Shown: positions 9,777-21,987, numbered from the stretch's first letter. The stretch is DNA of 64,000 bases from Capsicum annuum (GCF_002878395.1 NC_061118.1:127368216-127432215); one strand, 5' to 3'. Made by a program: numbers and translations. The notes: generated by a model from the sequence alone, not told the origin.

Positions 9777-12195
9777 TATTATAAGACCCCGCAAAATCCT
9801 AAGCTTAATTAAGTCCTTTAAAGCTTGTTGTAAGGTCCCATACTTAGAAAATTTTAGGTAAGTATTCATACTTGGAGTTATTTTATCCTTCATAGTTGGT
9901 GGTCTTATTTTGCGTCCCTTACAACCATTAAATATCGATCTTTAAGTTTCTTCATGATTAGAAATATCAGTAGGTGCTCTCGAACGAGTTTTGGATTTTT
10001 CAAACATCTTTTAAAGAATGTTTGGGAGTCCAAACCAATGTATTGATGTGATCTCAATGTGTTGCATTTCCTATTGCATCGATGAATCTTTTCCCCCAGC
10101 TCCCAGTGTAATTTCCAGCGAACCGATGCAGACTCGACATGGTGCGTTGGCCTTAGCATCAATCCATTCAACATAGTGTAATGATTTGTGCATCGTTAGG
10201 CCAGTTTTTAGTCATCAAAAATCCAAATCCTCAGGGGTATTTGGGTTATTTCCCTCGTCTATCAGCCCCCCAAACAGGAGATTTAGCCAGTTTAGGGGCA
10301 AAATCCATTCACTATACTCAAAATTACTCAAGAACAAAATCCTAGGGCTTTTAATTCAAGGTTAAGGATTGAAGAGCTCACCACCAACCTTCATTAATTC
10401 AAGTACTCAGGTATGTGAAGTGATTATCAAAGGGTTCCTTTCACCCTTTGAGTCCAAGAAACTCTTTTAAACTTCAAGTAGATTAATTTTATGATTTCAA
10501 AGATTTAGTTTAATTTTATTCATGATTATAATGTTAATTTGGTTTCTAATCTACGGTTCATTACAAGATTTATGTTGAATTGATTATCATGTGTGTAGTA
10601 TTATGTGAATTCATGTTGAAGCCATTGAGTTTGTGAATCTGGGCATTGATGTTATGATGCCTATATGTTTTTTTAGTATCATATGCATAGTTGTACTCCC
10701 CATGTGTTTGTTAAAATACTCATGTGAACTCAATAGGGGAAAATCATGCCATGCTAGTATTGGTGTAAACTGTAGCCTTACAAGTGTTTGATAAAAGTCC
10801 CTTCAGATGAGTTATGAATAAGTGCACAGTGTTATGCTTTTCAAGTTTACTCTATGCTTTACTTTCCATGCTATCGAGTTCTAGGGGTATTTAATATCCA
10901 AAAATTTAGCTGTTTAACTAGATCTGCAGTAGTTGCAGAATAGTCTTAGTCAGTTAGCTAGATTCAGTAGTACTTTGTCAGTTAGCAGAATCTAGTGAAC
11001 TCAGTTCAGTTTAGTTAGATAATTCGATCAGTAATAGTTTAGTCAAGCCTAGAATGGACTAGAAATCAGTTCAATGTCTATTAAGTTGGGAGTAGGATTG
11101 AGTGCCAAGTGAACCCAGGGATGGGGGCATTCCTGCCAGTATAGGTTTTGACCCTTAGTAGTAACCCCTGTGTTATAGAACTACGTAGCCAATGTAGGAT
11201 GAGATAACTTCTTGCCAGACTAGGGTTGATATATCTTTTCTGAGTTTTCTCACCAGCGAGGGTTGATGAAAGAGCTTCCTATTAGCGAGGGTTAACTTAC
11301 AACTTGTCTATACCCATGGCATGGTACTGACACCCTTCCAACTAGGGAAATAGGTTAGACTCTAATCCATTCATAGGGGGGCATGTCAGTTAGATGATTA
11401 CCTTTTACTGTTTTCGTTTTAGTTCCAGTCTCAGTATAAAACTGAGTTTAGTTCTACAGATTTAGGACATTCAGATACAATCACCTAGATCAGTATAGAA
11501 CTCCATTTAGTCTTATAGAATCAGGACTGTCAGAAATAGTCACCCAGCTATCGATCAGGTCTATCAGAAAAAGTCACTCTATTATCAGTATTACAGTATC
11601 AGTAAACTCAAATATCAGTAAATCAATATTCATAACTAGTAACCAGTGTTAGCACGATCTCAGTTATAGTTTATGCATTGATGTATATTCTCTTATTTAG
11701 TTATGTTTATATTACCCAGTCAGTTATTATTCATGCATATGAACCCATGCATATCAACCTACCTTATTTAGCATACCAGTACATTCAAAGTACTGACACA
11801 TACTTTTCTTTTGTGCTATGATGTCTTATATCATAGGTTCAAATGCACGGGCTTCTGACCATACTTAGCAGCCCAGCCTATTAGCAGCACACTTAGTGGT
11901 GAGTCCTTACAGTTTGAGGACAAAGTATTATTTCAATATTTCAGTACAGTTTTCACTAGTCGGAGTTAGTTGGGGGCTTTTCCCATCTACTTCCTAATTC
12001 AAACAGTTAAAGGCTTTCAGACTAGAGTATTTTAGATAGATATTTCAGTATTTAGTATTTGTTTTCAGTTATGAACCTTATGATGATTTTAGCCTACCTT
12101 TTATATTTATTTCAGTAATATCAGTATTGTAATGTTATTATTATTTAGTGCTCATAGTAGGTACCAGTCATGGGTTAGCTGGTGCTCCTTCAGGC
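9777..12195 (+). repeat. 3' LTR of element A/B
   Basis: This begins just after the polypurine tract near TATTATAAGACCCC, a degenerate form of the TG...ACCCC start. Its downstream third (from about 11430) matches the LTR at 1-823. It ends abruptly in CTCCTTCAGG at 12195, about 50-60 bases before the expected GGGGTGTTACA terminus, and joins pol sequence of another element. It is rich in CAGTA/TTAGTATT words. It contains no gene; short open frames such as the minus-strand one at 9905-10174 have no recognisable domain. Confidence 0.8.
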
Positions 12196-13760
12196 AATTC
12201 GTGATTGGGCTAGACCTATATCTTTGACGAAGGTTCATAGCTTCATTGGTTTTGTTGGTTGTTATAGACGGTTAGTTGAGGGTTTTGCTACTATTTAAGC
12301 CCTTATGAACAGATTGAGTTAAAAAGAGGTCCCTAATCGATGGTCCTAGGAATGTGAGTCGAGCTTTGGGAAGCTCTACAATTTTCTCACTTCAGCTCCT
12401 GTTTTAGCTCTTCCTATTGAGGGTGAGGGATTCCCTATATTTTCTGATGCTTCTGGTGTTGATTTTTGTTCTATATTGATGTAGTATAGTTGTGTTATTG
12501 CTTATGCTTTGAGACATCGGAAGGTGCATAAGCGCAACTATCCCACTCATGACTTAGAGTTGGCAGTGATAGTTTTTAAACTAAAGATTTGGAGGCATTA
12601 TCTATATGGCATGCATTATAATATTTTCACCAATAAATACAATCATTAGCATCTTATGAATAAGAGAGAGCTTAATGTTAGACAGTATAGATATATTGAC
12701 TTTCTTAAGGATTATGATATTTCCATCTTGTATCATCTGATCAAGGAAAATATGGTAGCAGATGCCTTGAGTCAGAAGACAGTCTGTATGGGTATCTTGG
12801 CTTGTATTTAATTTTCTCAGAGGCCATTTGCATAGGACAATTAGTCCTTATCCAAATTAATGGTTCACTTTGATAATTCAGATCCTCAGAGTATTTATGC
12901 TAGTGTGAAGGCGAGGTTCTTTGCCATTTGAGCAAATTTAAGATCACCAATTTGAGGATAGTAAGCTTCACTTCCTTTGTGACTAGGTGTTGAGTGGTGA
13001 GTCTGAGAAGAACACCATAGATTATGAGGGTGTTTTGAGATTCGATAGCCGCATATATGTCTTGAGGATTGATGACTTGACTCATTTGATTTTGCATGAG
13101 CCTCACAGCTCTAGATATTCCATTCATCCCAACATAAAAAAGATGTATAGAGATTTGAAATAGTGTTATTGGTGGATTAATATGAAGAGAGATATGGTAG
13201 ACTTTGTAGCTCACTGCGTATGTTGTTAGTAGATAAAGGCCAAGCATCAAGGACCAGGTGGTTGGATGCAGAGGTTGCCCATTCTCGAGTGGAAATAGGA
13301 GAAGATTACCATGGATTTTGTTAGTGGTTTGCCTCTTAATTGCTGTGGTTCCAATGGTATTTGGGTCATTGTAGATCGTTTGACCAAGTCAAAATAATTC
13401 ATTCTCATTCAAATGTCCTTCTGTGCGAAGAGATTAGACCATATGTATGTTTCGGAGATAATCCATTTGCATAGTGTGCCCACTTGTTTATATAGTTTTC
13501 CATGTCTCTATATTACGGTGATACATTCCTGATCCATCTCATCTACTTAGATCGGACTCAAACCAGTTGGATGAGCATTTGACTGACCCTGTGGAGGAGC
13601 CTGCACTTATTTTGACTTGTAATGTCAGGCAGTTTTATACTAGAGAGATTTCTATAGTTAAGGTTCAGTGGAGATATATCCCAATGGAGGAGGCCATTTA
13701 GTTAATCGAGAGCAAGATGCAGACTCAGTATCCTCACCTGTTTAAGACTTCAGTTATATC
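12196..13760 (+). pseudogene. Element C pol fragment: RT end, RNase H, integrase N-terminus, chromodomain remnant
   Basis: This is a second chromovirus, clearly different from A/B. It opens in the RT connection (WARPISL, then IGFVGCYRR). RNase H follows with IFSDASGVDFCSILM, NYPTHDLELAVIVFKLKIW and the ADALS-type tail near 12755. The integrase zinc region has HSSRYSIHPNIKKMYRDL near 13110-13160 and CVCC near 13218, and Asp 1 in WVIVDRLTKS near 13363-13395. Most of the catalytic core is missing after about 13430. A chromodomain-like end, KVQWRYIPMEEA to QTQYPHLF, lies near 13660-13745. Many stops interrupt it. Confidence 0.82.
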
Positions 13761-13806
13761 TTAATTCTTAGCTTTAATAGACTAAAGTTCCTTTAGTAGT
13801 GGATAT

Positions 13807-15636
13807 TGTAGTGACCCTTTAGGTCATTTTCCTTATTTTTACTTATTTCACCATTAGAGCCTTTCCATAGATGCCTCAAGTCGTTTATGACTTATGGGAG
13901 CTGCCATGTCAGTTACCAGGCAGTTAATTTGGTTTTTAAAGATAATTCCTTATTTTGAAGTCTTCGTTGATTTCAAATGGCCACCAAGCCAAAACTTCAG
14001 TAAAACAATCTTGTATTCAAATTCCAACTGCACAACCAACACTAGAATATCAATTTTAGTCTAGGCGGACCTTTGGTTCGGGGCTTGAGATACCCGAACT
14101 CATTTTGACCTATTGGTTAAAAAGTTAAGAAAATAAAATATGGGTGTGGGACCCACATCATTGAGTTTGGAACATCAAATTTGGTATGGATACATAGTTT
14201 ATTTGCATATACGGGATTTCGAATAAATCTTGAGCACCCGATCAAGCCTATTTTGTACATTGAAAATCAGGTGCAACAGAAAATCTATTGCCCCCGTAAT
14301 TGCGGTATCTATGTCACGATCACAACAAGTATGATCAGCCCAACCTGCTGCGATTGCAATGCTTAGGTCATGGTTGTAATTCTCGTATGCAGACCCAATA
14401 TGTTATGATTGCAATAGCTTAGTCAAGATAGCGACACTCAAATACTTGGACTGGGTATAGCAAGACCTCATTTCCATGATTTTGGCCACTCTTCATCACT
14501 TTCTTGAGAGATAAAAAAACCTTGAATTGTGTGATAACTTAAAATTGAAGCTTTTTGGTGATGGAAAAGCAAGATCAATATTTATTTTGGTGATTATCTT
14601 TTGATTTAAGGTAAGAATTCACCCTTTTGTTGGTGAAATTTATTGATTTATTGCACAAAACCCCAAAACCTTTAGGGCTTGATGTGAGCACCAATTTAGC
14701 TTGGTTTTCACTCATTTTTTATGGTAATTATTCCTTGAGCATGTAAGAATATTGGGTTGATTTTGGAAACTCGATTTTCATTAGTGGGACCTACAAAGAT
14801 TTTGATGTGATATTTGGACCCGAAGTACAATGGTACAATATCAGTGTCATTATTATCGTATAGATGAGTTAATTTGTGTTTATGATAACTTGATATATTG
14901 AGGAGGATTCTCGAAAGGAAAAACCATTGCTTTAGTGGTTCGTTGAGCTTTCTTCGGTATCGACGTAGGCTAGGTTTATCTCTTTTTTGATTGAGCTATT
15001 TCATAGTACTCTTATCATATTTTGTTAGATTTGGGATAGGTTTTAGGTGTTGGATTAATGAAATTCAATACTTAGGTTAGTTGTACCATTTAGGATAATT
15101 TAAAATCGTAGAGTTAAAACACTTAGCTTGTTTCCTATTACCTTGTTTTACATTATTCAAATTAGATAAACTGCTTTAGATACTCATTCTTAAAGTGAAT
15201 TGGCCTTAGTTGCTTACACTAATGAAGGTTTCCTAAGCTCCTATTGGACTTAGTTAATGTGTTTGGAAAGAATCTCTATAGTAGGAGTAATTGTGGCTTG
15301 TTTAACATCTAAAAGTTGATTTAGGTATCTTATTCCTAGTTCGAGTAGAATTTTCCTAAAATGGAACTAAAGGATTAAGAGTGGACTCTTAAACCACTAT
15401 AGGCTATGGCACATGTTAGTTTTTGTAAATCATTTATGCTTATTAGACTATTGGAAATGTGTATTGCGGCAATATTGAGAAATCTTGATACTTTATGGTT
15501 ATGTTTGTTAGTGTGAGGGAGTACACCTATTGATTATTTGATCATTCATTCTATTAATGATACTCCTTATGATGTTGATTATATATACATTCGGTTCGAG
15601 TTCAGAAGATGATTATGTTGTTGATTATATAATTAT
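13807..15636 (+). repeat. Probable 3' LTR of element C; end not found
   Basis: TGTAGTGACCC at 13807, about 60 bases after the chromodomain remnant, looks like an LTR start (TG...ACCC type). The following 1.8 kb has no coding domain. It contains GCGATTGCAA-like and GGTTGTAATTC words around 14280-14420 and an A/T-rich later part. I could not see a terminal CA or a second copy in the window, so the right limit is simply where homology to the Athila LTRs begins. Part of this stretch could be unrelated DNA. Confidence 0.45.
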
Positions 15637-15785
15637 ATCTAAAGTCTATTCATGCTAACAACCAATATGCAACTATTCTGATTGAAAATTCAACAAGAGA
15701 AGGATATTTGGATTATGTCTACCTAAGGGCAAGTTATGCATGGGTTCATGATGATTTGGTGCAAATTTTGGTAATTAATGATTTT
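15637..15785 (-). repeat. Probable displaced end of element G 3' LTR
   Basis: AAAGTCTATTC, ATTCAACAAGAGAAGGAT and GGATTATGTCTACC here match 42985-43133 in G's 5' LTR block by block (TCAATAAGAGAAGGATC, GGATTATGTCTACC, GGCAAGTTATGCAT). The F 5' LTR matches this stretch only weakly. It is best read as the part of G's 3' LTR left on the outer side of the F insertion. Alternatively it is a diverged part of F's own LTR. Confidence 0.55.
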
Positions 15786-15790
15786 GGTAA

Positions 15791-16841
15791 CTTATCTTGA
15801 TCCCACTTAACTATTAACTTTTGAGTCTCTAGTTATTAGATGACAGTTAACGCTCATTCACTATATTTCATAATTAGCATGGATCAACAATTAACTTCAA
15901 ATTACTATTGTCTTTTTCTTTTCCTAGTCACTACTCTTATTTTGGAATTAGTAGCAATAATCTAGGTGGAATCTTAACGTTGGCCACCACTAAGAAATCT
16001 ATTATAGTGAAGATAAAGCAATGCATGACTTGGTATTGGTTTAGATCAACAATCACACTTCCCCTACTTCGTCAATCCACTAGGGTTTCCACAGCCCAAG
16101 CTATGGATTTTAGTTGCTCATGATTATGAAGAAATCAACAATATTCATAGTTTAAAGCATAGATGAAAAAATATAACGAGAAGTGTAAAAACCCACAAAT
16201 AACTAAATTAATAAACTAAAGTCAATACAAGATAACCCGAAGATTAGAATTGGATTTTGAAATAAAAATATGTTTTTTGAATATCAAAAGCGTGTAACTT
16301 TTACTAAAAAATGCATAAAGGGTATTTATGGTACATGAGAAAACCCTAAAACCAAAGCCCGAATAAAATAGGAGAAAACCAGGTCGGTGGCCACCTGATC
16401 TCTATACCTGTAGTCTGGCATAGGGCACAGGTAGTACCTGCTTTCCTGACACAGGACATAGATGCAGATCGCAGGTATAAATTCTGTAGCCTAGCTCTTG
16501 GGATTTCAACCTTTGTCACCTTCTCTGTCCACCTATGGTTCGTAGGTACTACATATGGTTTTTAGGTTACTTTGGTAGGTGCCGGGAGTTATCTTTTCAG
16601 CTCTTTTTCACTTCTCAAACATGATTTGATCACTAACAAGCTGGTAAATATCCCAATATCAAAATTACTCCTAAAAGTAGCCAAAACACCCTTTTCACCT
16701 TTTTCCCGAACTTAGCATCCAAAATAGGATTTCTTGCAAAACATACCCAGAACAAATCATATCTAACAAATATCCTTAGAAATTTGCATATTTTCCTTAT
16801 TTTAATCATCAAAATTTCTATTTTTCTATAGCACATCAACA
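15791..16841 (-). repeat. 3' LTR of element F (shortened)
   Basis: Closely related to 34100-35121 in order, for example GCAATAATCTAGGTGG, CACTTCCCCTA, TAGGGTTTCCACA, ATAAAGGGTATTTAT and TTTGATCACTAACAAGCTGG. It starts on the minus strand at TGTTGATGTGCTATAG (about 16841). Some 370 bases present at the primer-site end of the 5' LTR (33731-34100) are missing. The TATA box position reads CATAAATA here (16323-16330), against TATAAATA in the 5' LTR. Spurious open frames such as 15908-16123 lie inside and are not genes. Confidence 0.75.
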
Positions 16842-18405
16842 CCATCAAATTTGAATGTTTGCATGTCCTCAGGCAACAAAACATAATTAAAACAAAAATG
16901 ATGCTTAACTAGGAGAAACTAAAATATTCACGGCAGTCAGTCACCACTTAAAAATCAAAGCACAACACCTCCTCCCATCGCACTTTTCAAAACAACATGT
17001 GTATGAATCATAAAGCACAATAATGTGACATAATGGTATCAAGGTATGACAATTACATTAGAAACAGATAACCACTCATATATACAACTTACACTTACCC
17101 GAACAAGAAAATAGCTGGAAATATGACTCAAGTGCCCTCACAATAAAGGTGTACCACTTACTCAAATGAAATCATGCATGATAATGCAGGGACGGTCAAG
17201 AGACATGTGCACTCAAAAAGAAGTTCCAATCAATGAATGTCAAATACCATAGGCTTGCCTTATTTTCTTTAACTTATCATTTAGATAGTCAAGTTACGAT
17301 CATTATAGGACTTTTCTCGGCTTGTAGTGTAGGCTTAGGGATAGTTTTGTACATATCGACTTTCATAGTGACTAAGCCTTCTTGGCACTACACTAACCTT
17401 GGGGTCTCACTTACCAGCCCATTTCATTTTATTTCCACCCTTATTTCTCCCTTTTATTTTTTTATTGCACATTCAGGTTGGTGTTGTTTCTTTAATCTTT
17501 GTTTTTCTCTTTTTCACAACTTTTCTTTTCTTTTTCTTTTTTTCTCCACCACACCCAGTCCTAATAACTTTTTCTCTAATTTTACTCTTATTCATACCCA
17601 TTTTAGACTACACATCCCTATAATAGCCACCTTCAACTAAAGTATTTTTCCTGAGTTGAGGTGCATAATGTCAAAGGAGGAACATGGAAAAAATAGGTTC
17701 ATTGTAAGATAAATAGGAAGGTGAACAGTGAAACAAGAAAATAGGCTTACACAGCTCAAAATCAGGATCAAGGGGCATAATTCACACATGGAAAGTTATT
17801 TAGGCTAAAAGTGGACTCAACTTAAAAATGGCCTATGGTTCTTTCCTAACCGACTATCCTTCAACGTAGGCAAGACTAATTCGGAAATGTCTGAATTCAG
17901 CACACAAAAGGAACTAGGTAATATCTCACTCACTCATAGAACAGAGTCAATATAACCAACTACTACTATCCGGTGCATCTAATTGTTAAAGTGATTATCA
18001 TGTCCCTAATCGTAATTCCATAACAAGATCTACAATGTTCACAGATCTATACATTTACATAGCTCTAAAACGCAAACTTTTGGAGGGGTATAAAAAATTA
18101 GTTAAAAAGACTACTGCCCTCATAACTTAAAAATTTCCTAATTAACCATAAAATATCATGAAACAAAATAATATACACCTAAACATGTTGTCTCTACTAT
18201 GAATACGACTTTGGGGAAAACAGGAATGAAAACAAAAACCCCGAGAGGACATCAAGACCCGCAAGCAGCCCCCAACCTAACTTAAAATCAAGCATGTCTC
18301 CAATTCATCAAACCTCTACAAAATGAAAGAGTTAGGAACATACCCGTGGCACCATAGGTGTGAAGATCTCACATCAATCATGAACATAAATACTAACAAC
18401 AAAAT
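16842..18405 (-). other. Noncoding 3' region of element F
   Basis: These ~1.5 kb between integrase and 3' LTR hold no recognisable domain. There is a strongly pyrimidine-rich plus-strand tract near 17410-17580 (long TTCTTTTTCTTTTTT runs), which creates long but meaningless plus-strand open frames. A short block, ACCATAGGCTTGCC (17249-17262), recurs at 36608-36621 in the matching region of element G, which supports a shared untranslated-region ancestry. Confidence 0.65.
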
Positions 18406-18407
18406 AC

Positions 18408-18458
18408 CTTGGGCTGCCTCCCAAGAAGTACATGATTTCCTGTCATGGCACGACTCAG
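18408..18458 (-). other. Conserved post-pol motif of Athila-type elements (copy in F)
   Basis: On the minus strand the block reads GTCGTGCCATGAC, then ATCATG, then CTTCTTGGGAGGCAGCCCA. It comes immediately after the integrase C-terminus. The same block follows the protease directly in element D (48770) and, more diverged, in element G (40290-40345). Its role is unknown to me; it probably belongs to the end of the pol transcript or the following untranslated region. Confidence 0.7.
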
Positions 18459-19620
18459 TTCCCTTGGTTACTCAGACATCGCCAAGGTCCATTTCAACAT
18501 AAACTCTTACTTCTTAAAGATTTCCCATATAGTGTTTCACTCGCTGCTCGTTCACTTTAACTGGGATATAACCATCATGACTTACCTCAATAGCACCGTA
18601 TGGGAACACCATAACCACAGTAAATGGTCCAGTCCATCTTGATTTTAGCTTGCCAAAAACAAGTGTAGTCTTGAATTGTACAATAAGACCAAATCACCGG
18701 GTATGAATATCCTCTTATTAATCTTCTTGTCATTGTGTAGCTTCATTAGTTATTTGTATATGGATGAACTCTCATAAGCACAGAGTCAAAATTCATCCAA
18801 CTCATTCACCTTACTTAACCTCAAGTTTGTTGCATCATGCTACTCAAAATTTAGACTTTTCAACACCCATAGTTCCTTATGCTCAAGCTCAATTGGTAAG
18901 TGGCATGCTTTTCCATAAATAATTTTATATGGAAAGAAGCCTATAGGGATCTTATAGGTTGTCTGGTCGGCCCACAATGCATCATCTAACTTTCTGGACT
19001 AGCCAGTCATGTTGGCATTCACAGTCTTCACCAATATGGATTTTATTTCTCTATTTAAAACTTCCAGTTGCCCACTCATCTAAGGATAGTAAGGTATTGC
19101 CACGTTATGCCTTACCCCATATCTTTCAAGTAGTGATTTGAACATGTGGTTGTAGGAGTGTGAACCACTATCACTAATAATAGCATATGGAGTGCCAAAT
19201 CTGGAAATAATGTTCCTCTTCAAAAAGATAGTGATACTCCTACCTTCATTGTCTGGAAGAGAAGCTGCCTCCACCCACTTTGATACATAGTCAAGTACTA
19301 CCAAAATATTCCTCATGCCATAGGATCACACAAATAGGAGCATTAAATCAATCTCCCACACATTAAACAACTCCAACTCCAGAATGGGTGTCATGAGGCA
19401 TTCCTGGCACCATGAAATTTTTCCTTGATGCTAACACTGGTGACTAGATTTAGAAATATCATGAGCATACTTGTAAATTAAATGTTAGTAGAACCCACAT
19501 AGAAGAATTTTTTGGGTTATGCAAGTGTCTCTGCGGTGAACCCCAACTGGCGATGAATGACAAGCTTCCAAAATGCTCATTATTTCCACTTCTACATTGC
19601 ATATCTAAACCACACCGTTA
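18459..19620 (-). pseudogene. Integrase pseudogene, element F
   Basis: Reading down from about 19620, the degenerate zinc region lies near 19430-19560. The open part 19316-19080 holds the catalytic core, with Asp 1 in VVLDYVSKWVEA and Asp 2 in IISDSGSH. The catalytic Glu falls in the QLEVLNREIK block just below 19080. The C-terminus near 18480-18640 reads RWTGPFTVVMVFPYGAIE and NEQRVKHYMG, typical of Athila integrase tails. Stops occur around 19080 and within the C-terminal half. All three catalytic residues look retained in sequence, but the frame is broken. Confidence 0.82.
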
Positions 19621-19899
19621 GTTCAAAACTTGAACATATATGACTCATCTCAAAAGTACTTCTTTACCTCATACATGAATCTTTATCGCTGTTGGAAGGA
19701 TAGATCTTCTAGGACAATGTTGCTTGAAAAAACGTTGGCAAAATTAGCAAACCAGGGAATAAAACATGAGATGTTAATAACTCTCGCTCATAAGTTAAAG
19801 CGTAATCAATATTACAATTATCCCCTAGTTTCTGTATGGTATCCTCCTCTAGTCTGGATAAATAGTCTGTAATTTGATTTTCTTTCCCTTTTCGATCCT

Positions 19900-20480
19900 T
19901 GACTTTAAAATCAAATACTTATATTATGAGAACCTGAAGAATAAATATGGGTTTTACATCCTTCTTTACCATCATGTACCTCAAGGTTGTATGGTTAGTG
20001 TGCACTATAACCTTAGTCCGAATCAAATAAGATTGAAATTTTTCAAAAGCAAAAACCACCGCAAATAGATCTTGCTCTATAGCTGTATAATATTTTTGTG
20101 TGGGGTTTAGAGATTTGTTGGCATAGTAGATAGGATACAATATTTTTTCTCTCCTTTGGCCTAGAACAGCTCCCAAGGCCACTCCGCTTGCATCGCACAT
20201 GCCATTAAAAGGTGCAGACCAATCAGGAGACACAACGATGGGTGCTAAAATTAACAACTCCATTAGGCATTTGAAAGCCTTTAAAAAATCATCATCAAAT
20301 AAAAATTTAAACTCCTTCTTTAAAAGTTTGCATAGAGGACTTGGAATTTTAGATATTTCCTTGATTAACCTTCTATAAAAAAACTTCATAATCAACTCAA
20401 TCTTCACTTTATCCACCTCAATACCTTGAATAAAGATCTTTTGCCCTAGCAAGATTCATTCTTTCACCATAAAGTGGCTT
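19900..20480 (-). pseudogene. RNase H pseudogene, element F
   Basis: The open minus-strand stretch 20452-19919 (177 codons) runs from the RT connection (GIEVDKVKIE, then LCKLLKKEFKF) into RNase H. The first motif is GMCDASGVALGAVLGQRREK, followed by YYANKSLNPTQKYYTAIEQD and the HTNHTTLRYMM block; the usual Asp of TDH is Asn (TNH), a likely loss of a catalytic residue. GAVLGQR with the later EQDLFAVVFAFEKF favours the Athila lineage. It is the longest open piece of this element. Confidence 0.85.
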
Positions 20481-21330
20481 TTTTCTTAGCTTAGCACCAA
20501 GTTGCACTCTTTATATCTCTATAGAATATTGGCCAAATGGTCTAAGTAATTATCGAATGAGTCCCCAATCACTAAGAAGTGATCCATGAAAACTTCAATA
20601 GTGTCTTCCACCATGTCTGAGAATATAGACATCATACATCTCTGAAAGGTGGAACGTGCATTAAACAACCCGAACAATATTTATTTAAAAACAAAGGTCT
20701 CATAGGACATGTAAAGGTAGTATTTTCTTGTATTTAGAGGAAATCACGATTTGATTGTAGCCCAAATACCCACTAAGAAAATAGTACCAACCTATGCTTG
20801 CTAATCTATCCAATATTTGATCCATGAACGGTATCAGGAAGAGGTCTTTTGGTGTCCACTTGTTTAATTTTCTGTAGTCCATGCATAATCTCGACCCAGT
20901 CACTGGCCTCACTGGCACTAATTCATTCTTATTATTTAGAACCACTATGATTCTTCCTTTCTTTGGCTCGTAATAAACCGGGCTTACCCACTTGCTATTT
21001 GTATGGAAAAAACCACCCCTGCATCTAACCACTTAATTATCTCCTTTTTTATTTTCCTAAGTAGGATGATTTGGTCATCTCTAATACTCAATACTGGGAG
21101 TGTTGTCCTCAAGCTACATCTTGTGTGTGCACATGCCTAGTGAAACTCCCATTATGTTTGTAATAGTCCATCCTATAGCTCTCTTGACCTTTTGGAATAT
21201 CGATATCAAAGTTTCCACCCATGCTTCTGCTAGATCTACTGCAATAATTATTGGTAAGTATTGTTGGCCCTAAAGAACTTATACTACAACTGAGGTAGAA
21301 GGTCCTTTAATTCCAATACCGATGGTTCTT
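20481..21330 (-). pseudogene. Reverse transcriptase pseudogene, element F
   Basis: The open part 21032-20700 carries the fingers: WVSPVYYEPKKG, then VTGSRLCMDYRKLNKWTPKD and FLIPFMDQILDRLA. After stops and a frameshift the palm follows. The YxDD-type active site reads VFMDHFLV on the minus strand: the second Asp codon is CAC (His), covered by plus positions 20579-20581, so the active site is dead. The preceding thumb block (FGQYS-like) is scrambled by a frameshift. Confidence 0.85.
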
Positions 21331-21985
21331 TAATGGATGGTCTTGTAGGTGGTATGGTTCTATTCTTCAAATGAAAATCAAGCATCTTAGGGGCATATTT
21401 GGAAAAATCTATGCCATGGAATGCACTAACCACCTCATTATAGTCATCTATCCCATCACTCAAAGTTTATAATTATTATTCCTAATGCTTCTACTCCTAA
21501 TCTCTTATAAATAGGCATATCTGCTACAACCATATCATCATCGACTGTATTAATCACTACTACCACTTATATCATAAGGTTGTTAACTACCATGCATATA
21601 TTCAACACTATCTACTTCTAACTCCATTTAAAAGTGATCTTTTCTTTGTCGATATAAATCAATGACCGACCAAAGGATAAGAAAGGTCTCCCCAATATAA
21701 TTGGAGACTAAGCATCACCTTCACAGTCTAAAATTATGAAATATGATAGATAAGTGAATGATGTTGCCTTTACTTCTATATTATGCACAATACCTACTGG
21801 CTTTTTGATAGAAGAATTAGCCATTAACCTTGCAGATGTAAGCTTAAGTTCTCCTAGACCTATTACCTTGTATATTACTAGTGACATTATATTTATTCCT
21901 GCTTTCTTATTATGTAGAGCCTGATTAATCACATACAGCCAAATAGAATATTGAATTATGACTGCACTTGTGAAATATCATAGTT
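21331..21985 (-). pseudogene. Protease pseudogene, element F
   Basis: The minus-strand piece 21932-21708 reads AGINIMSLVIYKVIGLGELK, then SSIKKPVGIVHNIEVK and FIILDCEGD; in a continuing frame LGRPFLSFGRSLIYID follows near 21640-21700. The order is that of Athila proteases. The active-site Asp is not visible: the bases before AGINIM read NKK, where DLG/DSG is expected. The upstream edge is cut at 21987/21988 by the LTR of element E. The stretch 21331-21600 is degenerate linker. Confidence 0.78.
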
Positions 21986-21987
21986 CT

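Larger units (their letters stand above)
1..12195 (+). mobile_element. Tekay/Del-type Ty3-gypsy element A/B with internal tandem duplication
   Basis: This is a chromovirus LTR retrotransposon on the plus strand. The window opens inside its 5' LTR, and the element ends in a 3' LTR near 12195. The order LTR, Met-type primer site, gag, protease, RT, RNase H, integrase, chromodomain, polypurine tract, LTR is readable, but the part from mid-LTR to integrase is present twice in tandem (269-4142 and 4143-8844). The chromodomain after integrase and ~2.4 kb LTRs match the Tekay/Del clade. All coding parts are broken by stops and frameshifts, so it cannot make a polyprotein. The clade assignment is by motif reading only. 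Confidence 0.85.

Noticed and set aside
9905..10174. 89-codon minus-strand open frame in the 3' LTR of A/B
   Set aside because: Antisense inside an LTR, with no recognisable motif and no reason to expect a gene.
12900..13250. 116-codon minus-strand open frame
   Set aside because: Antisense to the RNase H-integrase segment of element C, whose plus-strand reading contains recognisable integrase zinc-region motifs.
17233..17640. 135-codon plus-strand open frame
   Set aside because: It lies in a pyrimidine-rich tract of F's noncoding 3' region on the antisense strand. Composition is Phe/Leu/Ser-rich from TTC/TTT/CTT runs, with no domain; the overlapping frame 17399-17623 is equally open.
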